Source of the DNA: Eleusine coracana subsp. coracana | Taxonomy: Eukaryota; Streptophyta; Magnoliopsida; Poales; Poaceae | Length of the DNA stretch: 64,000 nt | Direction: 5' to 3' | NCBI GenBank assembly: GCA_032690845.1 | Contig: CM064430.1 | Coordinates: 8,170,949 to 8,234,948, forward strand | Part shown: piece after piece, positions 19,653 to 30,432 of the stretch | Layout of the letters: every line of letters starts with the position of its first letter | How positions within the stretch are numbered: the stretch's first letter is position 1 | The notes under the pieces: model-generated | Databases searched by the model: none | What the model was told of the DNA's origin: nothing | What the model saw: only the letters and a program-made list of their open reading frames with translations | Program-made: the position numbers and the translations under genes

Positions 19653-22600
19653 CCGGCTATGGCTAAATTCATGGCTATACCGCATTATCCATATCTCACC
19701 CTCAAGATGCCAGGCCCGAACGGAAAAATGTCCCTCCACTCTGATCTTTGGAATTCTTTTGATTGTGATGTACAGAGTTGTGAGATGGCCAATAAATAGT
19801 TGATGTTGTCCGACCAGAAGGAGATCCAGCAGGTAGTCGGCATGGAGGAGCGGTCTAGAGTGGCGGTTCCAACAAAGAAATAGGAACTTATGCTGGGGCC
19901 AACCTCAATGAGAAATAGGAACTCGCGCTCAATCTTTTCCTCCAGGAAAATAGGGACATCTTTGCATGGAAACCATTTAACATGCCGAGAGTTCCTAGGG
20001 AAAAGATTGAGCATGAGTTAAGGGTACCCCCTAGGGCTACCCCCATTCGGCAGAGGCTTAAAAGATTCGCACAAGATTGCAAGGACGCCATGAAGAAGGA
20101 GATAGTTAGACTATTAGATGCTAAGTTTATAAAGGAGGTGTATCCTCCCGACTGGTTAGCAAATCCAGTCCTTGTATCCAAGAAGAATAAATAATGGAGG
20201 ATGTGTGTTGATTATACTGATCTCAATAAGGTATGTCCTAAAGACCCCTTTGCTCTTCCTCGTATTGATCAGATTGTAGACTCGACAGCCGGGTGTGAGC
20301 TCTTAAGCTTTCTGGATGCCTATTCAGGCAATCACCAGATCCCACTAAAGGTTGAAGATCAGTTTTTAACTTCCTTTATAACACCCTTTGGCGCCTATTC
20401 CTATATCACAATGCCTTTCGGTTTGAAGAACGCTGGCGCGACTTACCAACGAGGTATTCAACACTGCCTTGCTGCTCAAATCGGTCGGAACGTAGAAGCG
20501 TATGTCGATGACATCATCGTCAAGACCCGGAACATCGAAGAGCTTATATCTGACCTGGTAGAAACCTTTGACAATCTGAGACATTATTCGATGAAGTTGA
20601 ATCCTAAGAAGTGTGTTTTTGGGGTTCCTTCGGGAAAGCTACTCGGTTACATTGTTTCGAAACGAGGTATAGAGGCTAACCCAGATAAAATTAAGGTGAT
20701 CCTTGGTATGGGGCCACCTAATCCTCAAAGGGATGTACAAAAGCTGACCAGATGCATGGCTTCCTTGAGTCGCTTTATTTCCCGACTGGCGGTTAGAGAG
20801 TTACCACGTTTCCGATTGCTTAAAAAGCAGGAGGATTTCGTTTGGACCAAAGAGGCGCAATTGGCATTGGACGAGTTGAAGGTTTACCTCAGCAACATTT
20901 CAGTATTGTTGCCTCCGGAGCCAGGAGAAATAGTTCAACTTTACATATCGGCCACAACTCAGGTTGTGAGTACTGTTTTAACGGTCGACCGAGAAGAAGA
21001 GGGACATATACAAAAAGTGCAATAGCCGGTCTATTTTGTGAGTTTGGTCCTTGGCGCCTCTAAGGTAAAATATCAGCAGATCTTGAAGTTGTTGTATGCA
21101 TTGTTGATCACCTCCAGGAAGTTGAAGCATTATTTTCAAGCTCATCCAATCGAAGTCTAGACCTCCTTCGCACTCGGCACAGTGTTGCACAATCGAGAAG
21201 CCGAAGGAAAAATCGCCAAGTGGGCAGTCAAACTTGGTCAATATACCATCACGTTCGTGTCTCGGTCAGCTTTAAAGGGACAAGCGCTAACTGATTTCGT
21301 TGCTGAGTGGACAGAGATTCAAAACCCACCTACTGCACAAGACATCGAGTATTGGAAAATGTACTTCGATGGGTCTCTTCAATTACAAGGAGCGGGCGTG
21401 GGAGTCGTGTTTATCTCACCCACTAGAGAGAGGCTTTGATATGTCCTTCAGTTGATGTTTCGTGCGTCTAACAACACTGCGGAGTATGAAGCCCTTCTAC
21501 ACGGTCTGCACATTGCCGCGTCACTCGGTATCAAGCGCCTTGACATATTTGGTGACTCGGCTTTGGTTATTAATCAGGTCACTAAGGACTGGATCTATGT
21601 GGATGACAATATAAGTGCTTACTATCAAGAAGTAAGGAAGCTCGAAGACAAATTCGATGGATTGAAGTTCACGCATGTTCTTCGAGACAATAACCAAGCG
21701 GCTGATGAATTGACCAAAATAGGATCATCCCGGTCTATGGTCCCGCCAGGTGTTTTCTTACACACTCTGGATTCCCCCACAATTTCTCCTCGATCGGGTG
21801 AATTAATGAGTGTTGTTACTGATCTCGTTGGTGATGACAACATGGAGAGCGATTGGCACGACCCGCTCATCCAAGACAAGGGAACGCTGCCTTTGGATCC
21901 TAATGAGCAAGAGAGATTGGAGACCCGTTGTCGAGGGTATTTGTTGGTGGGAGACCAACTCTATAAAAGAGGAGGTTCAAATATCTTGATGAGATGCATC
22001 TTGATACCAGAAGGCCAGAAGTTTGTAGAAGAAATCCATTCCGAGATATGTGGCAATCATGCAGCTTCCAAGACTTTGGTTGGCAAAGCTTTCCGGCAAG
22101 GGTTTTATTGGCCCACGGCGGTTGAAGATGCACACTGGGTCATTCAGATGTGTGAAGGTTGTCAATTCTTCGCTCAACAAACACATGTTCCTTCACAACA
22201 ACTTCAGATGATATGTTTGACTTGGCCCTTTGCTATCTGGGGGCTTGATATTGTCAATCCTTTCAAGAAGGCGCCAGGCGGGTTTGCTTATCTGTTTGTT
22301 GCTATTGATAAATTCACCAAGTGGATTGAAGCAAAGCCGGTCGGCAAGATTACATCGAAGAAGGCAATCGAGTTTGTCAAGGATGTCTTCACTCGGTTCG
22401 GGGTTCCTTATGATATCATCACCGATAATGGCACTCAATTCACATCAGTGGAATTCTGTGACTTTGCCGATGAGATGGGAATAAAAATCCACTTGCATTA
22501 GTGGCTCATCCTCAAAGCAATGGGCAGGTCGAACGGGCCAATGGTATGATTCTTCAAGGATTGAAACCGTGGATATTCGACAGGCTTAAGCCTTATGCCG

Positions 22601-23080
22601 GTTGGTGGGTCAAAGAATTGCCTTCAGTTCTTTGGGGGCTTCGCACAAACACCAGTCGAGCAACTGGTCAGTCACCTTTCTCATTGGTCTACGGCTCAGA
22701 GGCTATGCTGCCAACCAAGGTTAGCCTTGTTTCGGCACGGGTTCAGGCATATGATGAACAACTTTCTGAGGAGAATCGAGAGATTGATTTGATTGTAGCA
22801 GAGGAGTTGCGTGAACGCACTCTATTTCAGTCGGCACTTTACCAACAAGGCTTACATCGATATTATAATAAAAACATACATAATCGCCACTTCCAAGTTG
22901 GAGATTTAGTGCTTCGCCGAGTGCAGTCAACGAAGAACTAGTAAGCTTTCTCCAAAGTGGGAAGGACCATATGTTGTGAAGGAAGTCACTCCCCCAGGGG
23001 CTTACCAACTGATGTATGAAGACGGCGATGATATACCAAATTCCTGGAATATAAATCAGCTACGTCATTTCTATACTTAA
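19653..23080 (+). pseudogene. RT, RNase H and integrase of gypsy element 2
   Basis: RT starts near 19982 (VPREKIEHELRV, KDAMKKEIVRLLDAKFIKEV), has a stop before WRMCVDYTDLN (20192-20194), then FLDAYSGNHQIP, MPFGLKNAGATYQ and catalytic YVDD near 20501. RNase H (21340-21750) keeps its acidic residues (YFDGS, AEYEALL, GDSALV, NQAADEL) but has stops at 21023-21025 and 21437-21439. Integrase (about 21890-22941) has the His/Cys finger (HSEICGNHAASK, CEGCQFF), the rve core WGLDIVNPF, TDNGTQFTS and, after a frameshift at 22499, PQSNGQVERANG. The C-terminal end WEGPYVVKEV...LRHFY closes at 23080. Catalytic residues are mostly retained. Confidence 0.87.
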
Positions 23081-23639
23081 TTATTCCTTTGTATATTTAT
23101 ACATTATTCATGAATGAAACTTCGGTCTTTTTGATGAAAGATTTTTTTATGATTTTCATTCTATATTGTCTCGATTCCTTAATTTATTTTATTAAATAAT
23201 CGAGCCAGGGGGCTAGTAATAATGTCCCACCTCAGTCTAACCGTATTTTGGTTTTGGACTACTTTTTACCGATTTCTTCTCTTTGAATACGATCTTCATT
23301 TTCTTGGTCTAACGTCTACATATTACGGTTATATACTTTATACTGCACCTCAGACTACCATACACTAAACCCAGAGCCAAAGTGCAAGAGGTCATGTGTC
23401 GATTGGTCGACTCTGCTTGTTACGCGGTTATGAGTCACAACCTAAAATGTTATGGCAGACTGATACAATTTGAGTTTGTCAATGACAGAAACATACTTTT
23501 GACATTTTATCAATCTTTTAAAGATGATAAGCATGAAACTAGTTTACATATAGGTAATATTGTTTCATTACATAGATATTGCTAATGATCTCTAATATTA
23601 TAGGATTTACAGCTCCTTTTAAAGAGAGGAAGATTCAGC

Positions 23640-26482
23640 TCATAGCTCAACCTCAGGAGTTGCTGGAGGAGTAGGTACGGTCGGATTGATCTCTAGGTTG
23701 TCGACCAAACCTCGGGAAGTCTCCAGCATGGAATCCAAGAGCAACTGGCATTGGTCGTCAGTCAAGTCTGGGTTGAAGCCCTCCTTGATCTTGTCCGATG
23801 GCAGAGCAGGAGACCAAGATTGGCAAATCACCAGAACCTGACTCCCGGCCTCAGTCGCCACTCGTTGAGTGTTTTGAGCGATAGCCTCCGATGCATGCTC
23901 CAGCAAGTACTACAAGGAATGGCCAGACTGCTCCACTCGGTCAGCATGAACATAATCCATTGCCTTTCGAGCGGCGTAAGATAGAGCTGCAAATGATAAT
24001 TTTTAGTCAGTATGATCAAAAGAGGAATCAAGCAGATGTGAGAAATAATGAAGGGCTTACTACCAAGTTTATATTTGAAGGATTTGGAGGTGCTCTTAGC
24101 TTCCTATATCTTGGCGTCAGCTTTCTTCAGCTCCTTCTATAGCCGAGTGATCTCGGCCTTCTGGTCCTCAACCAATTTGGAGAGGTTTTCCTTTTCAGCA
24201 TTCAAGGCATTGACAAACCTTTGCTGATTAGAAGTTAACTTCTCTAGATCGGTGATCTTCTGATCACGAGCTAAAGACAAACAATTGAACTTTTAGTGAT
24301 AGAGTAATTAGTTGATTACTTAAAAAAGGTGATGAGTGATCTTACTAGCTAAATCTACATGGCCTTGGTCAGCCTTGGTCATCTCTCTTCGGTCGGTCTG
24401 CAACTTTTCAATTTTTTTTTATGCTTTGGCAAGCTGCTGACCGGTGACTAGCAAAACACCAGCAAAGTGTCTGTCTTGCTTAAAGACTTGAAGACCAAAG
24501 AGTTTAGGACATACCAAAAATTTTGGCTTCAAGGTATTCCACCCTAGCCTGTTTCCTCTCTACGAGAGCATACATTTTTTGTATACAAAAAGGGGTTAAG
24601 CTTAAAGGCAAGATTAAGACAAAGCAAAAGTAGAGTATTGAAGTACCTTGCTAGCTTCTCGATGTTGGTGCATAATTTCCACATCCTCCACTTCCGGTCG
24701 ACCGAGTAAATCTGCAGATAATGTCGCCTTACCTTTGTCAAGAGGTGAAGGACAACAGCAGGAGCAGGTTGGGGTGCAGGTGCCGGAATGAAGGCAAGAA
24801 TTGCCTTGCCAGTTGGCTTATCCACCTCGGTTGGCATGTTTGATGACTTGCCGACCGACTTGGGCAGATCAGTCGGACGAGGAGGAGGTCCAGACTGAGT
24901 GGCTTCAGATTCTTGGGCACTCTGAGAGTCACTCGTCCGACTACTATCAAAACAAAGATGGAAGAGATTAAAATGTGTTTTGGATGGCAATAAGAGACAA
25001 GGAGTATAAGGTTAAAGGATTAACCTAGGAGCCTTCTTGAGCTTGATTTGGCACAACCTCTTCTTCGAAGAAGTTGACTGAGAATTAGTCTCCTTCCTCT
25101 TCTGGGTTGATTTTCCTGCCTTGTCGGTCTGATCCACCCTCCCCGCATCACTCTGAGTTTGGCTCTGGTGCTTGGACTCGCTTGAAGGTCGGCCGGAGGG
25201 AGTAGGGTGGGATGACCAGCATCAGCAGATGGCAATTCTTCATCATCATCCTAATCCCCTATATATTACCGTCGGTGCCCAACGGTCTGCTTTACTAGCC
25301 AACTGGGGGGAGGCAAGGTGGTGACCGGATCAGCACGAGCGCCTGCAGAAGAGCTCGACCCTCCAGTGCCGGTCTGCTGCGTCTTCTCGACATAATCTGG
25401 TCCCTCAGAATTGGTCGGAGGGAGCGGAGGATGAGAAATATAAGAATCCAAAACCTGCACAAGAATCAAAATATCAAGTAGGGCATCAAGACAAGAATAT
25501 AAAGGATTGCTCAAAGCAGACTGAGGCTTACTCGGGCCCGCATAGTGCCCTTGTTATACGCCTTCTTGATCAGCGAGTCATCCTAAAGGATATCCCCTTC
25601 AAATATTTTTCACAGACGTTTTTTACAGAGTTCACCATTCGGCGGGTTAGGTACCTCCCTGGTTTTGCCATTATTCACCTCGGTCCACGCCGGGTGACTC
25701 TGCAGCTTCAGGGGCTGCACTCTGCGTACTAAGAAGCTTTGTACGACGGTAATTCCGTCAATGCCTTCAGCCTTCAAGTCGGCTATCTTCTTCAGCAGAG
25801 TGACCACCTGAGGGTCGGTCGGATCAGGCTTCTCCATCCATTGCACCAGAGAAATTGCCTTGGCACTGGTGAAGTCGGCAAGAACAGGAGGAGGGTTGTC
25901 ACAGTAGAACCACTCATCCTTCTAGTTTTTGTTCTCGGTCTTCAATGGCACATTGATGTAGACCTCCTTCTTGCGCAACTGGAAGCCAACGCCGCCAATA
26001 GCTACTTGATTGTCCTTGGTCTGCAGCGGACGGAGGACAAACAGATGGTGGAATAAATTGAAGTGGGGAAGGATGCCTAGAAATGCTTCGCACATGTGCA
26101 CGAAGATGGTGATGTGAAGAATGGAATTAGGATTGAGGTTGACAAGCTCAATCCCATAAAAGTAAAGGAGCCCGCGTAAGAAGCTACAACAGGGGACTCC
26201 AAAACCATGCTCGAAGAACAAGCGGAATACAACTATTTATTTATGAACAGGGATGGGGCAAGATTCACGGGGTACCTTCCAGTCGATACACACTTGTTCG
26301 GGAAGGATGCTGTCGACCACCATCTGGTTCATATCGACCTGGGAGAGGTTGCTCCTCGAGAACTCCCGAAGCTGCTCCAGAATGTCGATCTCCAACGAGG
26401 AGGACGCAGCGGTGGCAGTGGAAGTGGCAGGAATTGAGGTGGAAACTTTCTTGCGACCCATGGTGATGATTGTTTTGGGCAT
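23640..26482 (-). pseudogene. Antisense ORF of gypsy element 2 (Transposase_28-like)
   Basis: A chain of minus-strand frames lies between integrase and the 3' LTR: 26482-26237, 26221-25922, 25846-25610, 25514-25266, 25235-25020, 24990-24544, 23906-23640. The second contains RGLLYFYGIELVNLNPNSIL and HMCEAFLGILPHFNLFHHLF, the signature of the 'putative gypsy type transposon' (Transposase_28) family carried antisense by many grass gypsy elements. Later parts are Lys/Pro/Ser-rich and coiled-coil-like. The likely start is the ATG at 26459-26461 (GRKKVSTS). A TATA box is seen 207 bp upstream. Gaps may be introns or decay; several stops (for example before KDEWFYC near 25922) favour decay. The function of this ORF class is unknown. 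Confidence 0.75.
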
Positions 26483-26667
26483 GGCAGATCAAATGCTGAA
26501 CCCTAGCAGAGGCTTGGGGGCTAAGCGCGGCGAGATCTACGGCAGCCGGAAGCGAAGGCGCTAACCCTAGATAGAAAGTTGAGGAGTCACTGAGAACAGA
26601 GGAGGCGTGAGGAAGACGAAGAGTTCGTGCACAAATGCGGCGTGGACTGAGAGTCAACTCGACGCTG

Positions 26668-26676
26668 CCTTTTATA
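26668..26676 (-). promoter_or_regulatory. TATA box for the antisense ORF
   Basis: Read on the minus strand the site is TATAAAAGG in GCGGGAGTATAAAAGGC. It lies 207 bp upstream of the antisense ORF start, in a position suited to a plant core promoter. It suggests that the antisense gene has its own promoter rather than depending on LTR transcription. Confidence 0.6.
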
Positions 26677-26699
26677 CTCCCGCTTTTTGACCTAAGAGC

Positions 26700-27375
26700 C
26701 CCATGGGCCGGGGTGTGCCGTACAGTGATAACGATTTTTTGCTTAAGCGAAGATTAATTAAGGATCTTAAAGCATGATTAGGATCTAAAACCTTTAGAAA
26801 TAAAGCTCAGGGGCTTCTTTGATGAGAAGCATTTGAAAAATATTTAACCATATCTATATGATTTGATGATCATGTAGCAAAAGACTTGATGGTCGTATGG
26901 GTATAAGTTCAAAGGTTATGGTATAGATTGAAGTCGATAACCAAATTGCCAAAGGCTATATTATGATTGATGTCATAGTGGTTCACATGGATTGAATATG
27001 ATTGATATCATAAAATTCAAACCGACCAGTCACTCGAACATAGTGTATATCACTCGACCTTTTTGATAATCGGTCGGCAAGGCTGCAACTTTGCAAGTTG
27101 ATTTACTGGTTTGATGACAAGAGGTCTGTTAAACTCAAACTTGATGGTTTGACTAAAATACATACAAAATAATAAGAGCCAATATAATTAGACTCTTACA
27201 TTATTTGTTAGTCTCCAAATTATACAAGAGTCAGGGGATACACCTGATCAGGTTCCCCTGGCCGGTGCACCAGATCTATCAGGAACTTTGATAAAGAGGT
27301 CTTCCTAATTTATGATCTACATTAAATATCATTCTGAGAGTTAAAGCTCAAAATCAGGAAGCACTTGGGGGCTAT
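26700..27375. other. Non-coding 3' region and PPT of gypsy element 2
   Basis: AT-rich sequence without a gene. The polypurine tract ACTTGGGGGCTAT abuts the 3' LTR at 27363-27375, corresponding to ACTCGGGGGCTAC in gypsy element 1. Confidence 0.75.
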
Positions 27376-27755
27376 TGTGGGATACTTGCCTTATGGATAT
27401 CCTCATACAAGACTAAGTCGGTAGTCGACCGGGTACTTCATCAACAAGGAAGTCGACCGACTCAACTTGGAGCACACGGCATGTAGAGATAGACTTTCTA
27501 TATAAATCCTTATGGATTACGACTAGGACTCTTCATGTACCCCCTAGCCGATCGGATATATAAGGTGGCAGGATATCCCTCATTGGGGGAGAAGGTTTTT
27601 CTGCAACATCAATACAATACACAGAACACAGGACGTAGGGTTTTTACTCTCATCGAGAGGGTCCGAACCTGTATAACTCAGCGTCTAGTATTACCATCGT
27701 AGTTCTTAGTCTCGACATAGCCCTATATATTTACTGCCGATCTCAAGCTTCAACA
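27376..27755 (+). repeat. 3' LTR of gypsy element 2
   Basis: 380 bp, TGTGGGATAC...TTCAACA, directly followed by the ATTTG TSD. Most of the differences from the 5' copy are transitions. Confidence 0.93.
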
Positions 27756-27760
27756 ATTTG

Positions 27761-28681
27761 ATGAGTCAAATGGGTCTCAAAAGGAGGATGATTTCATGAA
27801 ACATTGGAGATGAGCCTATGAGGGAAGCCTTAAGAAACATGCCCGTGGATGAGGTTTTACCCCATGAGGCCAATGATGGTGATATTGATGAGCCCTCTAC
27901 TCCACCGCCTCAACCCACCTCCTCCTCCTCCGAGGTACAAGAAACAACTCAAGATGCCACAAATACTCCTACAAGCTCCTCCCAAGATTCATTGAGAGTA
28001 CACTCACCAAATGATGAAAAGTCCCAAGTGAGAAGTGAGCCACAATCCTCCCCACATACTTCACCACAAACCACTTCTCCTAGATCTTCACAAGATACTC
28101 TCCCATCCACCCCAAGCTCAAAGTCCAAAACAAGAGAGCATAAGAGTGACTCTTCCACCTCTCTTAGGATCCAAGAAACTCATATATCAAAAGGGCAAAC
28201 AATCCATGATGCACAACATATTTCACCTAGAGCTTCTCCCACTCAAAGAAAATACCATCCTAGACCCAAAGCCATCAACAAAGATCACTCACAAGACTTA
28301 ATCATTGGGAATCCATCTCAAGGGATAAAAACAAGGAGGAATCAATATAAACCCAACTATGTGAGTGAAGAGGATGATGATGAGGCAAATGTTGAGATTG
28401 AGAACTTCTCTTTCGTCTCTATGATTGAGCCCACTACCATTGATGAGGCTATGGATGATCACAAGTGGGTTATTTCCATGCAAGAAGAATTGAACTACTT
28501 CAAGAGGTGCAAAGTATGGAAATTTGGTTGAGAGGCCCAAGCATCAAAATGTGGTTGGCACCAAGTGGGTCTTCAAGAACAAGCAAGATAAGAAAGGAGC
28601 AATTGTCAAGAACAAGGCCCGCCTAGTGGCTAAGGGATATTCTCAAGTGCCGGGGATTGACTTCGAAGAGACCTTTGCTCT
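27761..28681 (+). pseudogene. Sirevirus integrase C-terminus and start of RT
   Basis: This continues the Sirevirus frame after gypsy element 2. It opens with FDESNGSQK, the conserved copia integrase tail. The 27818-28531 frame is a Ser/Thr/Pro-rich linker with charged runs (EEDDDEAN), then the RT start (MIEPTTIDEAMDDHKWVISM). After a one-base shift near 28525, GTKWVFKNK, ARLVAKGYSQVPGIDFEETFA follow. The LTR element at 28682 interrupts it between FA and PVARLEA; RT resumes at 38320. Confidence 0.85.
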
Positions 28682-30420
28682 TGTTGGTCGTTAATACGCA
28701 CCCACTTATATACTGCAAGAGGACGGTGTACATTGTAGCACTTTTTCCCTTAGAGTATTCCACGGTTTAATCGAATCCACAGGGATCGGAAGAGAACCAT
28801 GTTTAGAGTTTACTATTTTGTTTAGCAAATCAATCCTATCATGAAGTACATATTGCACATACGTGAGCATGAAAAGAAGATGGAAATTGGAGGTTGCGCC
28901 GATCGGCGTGAAGTCTTACCTGAGCCAAAGTGTGCCTGATCCAAAGCTTGGGGAGTAGGAGCATACACATCGACCAAGGAGTATCACCTGGAGTTAGCCT
29001 ATATGCATCTAGCGGTCGGAGAAAGGTTGTGCCGATCGGCGCAACTGGTGTGTCGACCAGCATTGAAGCAGTAGTCGTTATCATCTTAATCCTAGCTTAC
29101 TTGGCACTTTAAACAATCGGTAAACATCGAAGATGAGCAAGACCACCCTGCTTTCCGAGCGGCTCCTGATTTATCGCTGCCGAGAGGAAACCCTTAATCA
29201 TGCGAGTATCTTAACCCTACTTGACTATCTAAAAGTGTTGCACAAGCTTCGCTCTGGCACAACTAAACCACACCCTAGCATCATCAAGCAATCATGATTC
29301 ATACAAGATCCGGATACTAGCCTAATCACCACGATTAAGAGAGCATCTAAATACTTAGATGTACCTCTAAACAATTAAATAAGCGCATGTAAGATCAATC
29401 AATCTAGACGAACATAAATTGCAGCCAAGGATAGAATCAAGATAGATAACATGAATGAATAACTATACTGATATTCATCACCGTCAGGGACACGCCGATC
29501 GGTGCAACTGGTGCGCCGATCGGCGCAGCCATGATGTATCGTTGACGACTCCTAAGGTACATGGCTCTACTTCTCCTAGCTCCGGTGTAGTGCACCACGC
29601 AGGGTCCCTACCCGACTAGACTACATCTCTTCAATTTGGTGGCTCTTCAACCCCGGCAGCGTCCTGGCGATGTGCAGCGGCTCCTATAGCCTAATTCTCC
29701 CCTCTTGTCTCGTCGTGCCCCATATGGGTGATTATATAGCCTCTGGTCACGTCCTCCCTTGCTTGGCCTCCAAGTTTAGCTCATAGAGATTGAATCCAAG
29801 TCGGTTTCGTACCTTCCATAAACTACAATGACTTACTTTAATCATAACTGATGCTTTTGGAATACAAAAGAGGCCAACCCGGACTCTATCGCGTAGCCCT
29901 CGAAAAGATCTACAACTTTGGTATTATTTGGATCCAACTCTGGAGTATAATAAATGTAAATAATATATGTTTCGGAAATCTCTCAACGAGATCTTCAACT
30001 TTTGTATTCTGAGGTATCCCATTTGACCAGGTCTTGGGCTCTAAAATTGCGTGATAATACAGTGCTATTTCGAGACTCCGCGAATTGAACTTTCCTTCCG
30101 GATAAACCTTCTAGAAATCCTTAGGCATTAGGCCACGACCTTGAGCTTGCACATTGGACCTCATGGACGTCCAGGTGTGTCTTGTAAGCTTCATGGGCTA
30201 GTGAGAAGCCCTCCTTGTACGACGAGACGGTCTTCATGTCAGTACTTCTCATATAAGTGTCATTTTGTCGTCTTTTCACCTGTTTCTGTAATAAAGTACT
30301 AAAACAACACTACATATGGAAATCGTCAATATTAGAGGTAAAACACATGATTATTATGAGAATATGGTACGATGTTGGTGGTTATTGGCATATAAAACAG
30401 GTACATAGGAATCACCAACA
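28682..30420 (-). repeat. LARD-like element, left LTR (its 3' LTR)
   Basis: 1739 bp, TGTTGGTCGTTAATACG...CACCAACA. It aligns with 35770-38314 but is about 800 bp shorter, the missing part corresponding roughly to 37054-37860 of the right copy. It holds palindromic sites near 28894, 29028-29070 and 29491-29530. The first is a single palindrome where the right LTR keeps a doublet. Confidence 0.88.
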
Positions 30421-30432
30421 GTTCCCCCATGC
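30421..30432 (-). other. Polypurine tract of the LARD-like element
   Basis: On the minus strand GCATGGGGGAAC abuts the LTR, preceded by the hairpin TTGCTCGAGGATGAGCAA. This fixes the element orientation. Confidence 0.75.

Larger units (their letters stand above)
16904..27755 (+). mobile_element. Ty3/gypsy element 2 (RIRE2-like) nested in the Sirevirus
   Basis: It is bounded by perfect ATTTG duplications (16899-16903, 27756-27760). Two 380-bp LTRs start TGTGGGATAC. By hand count they differ at about 27 sites, four of them transversions, so insertion is moderately old. Order: LTR, PBS, gag, protease, RT, RNase H, integrase, antisense ORF, PPT, LTR; total 10,852 bp. No large deletion is seen in pol, but stops and frameshifts disable it. 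Confidence 0.93.

Noticed and set aside
28930..29112. A 60-aa frame present in nearly the same form at 36038-36220
   Set aside because: The two copies lie at the same place in the two LTRs of one element. The similarity is due to LTR identity, not coding conservation, and there is no start context or domain.
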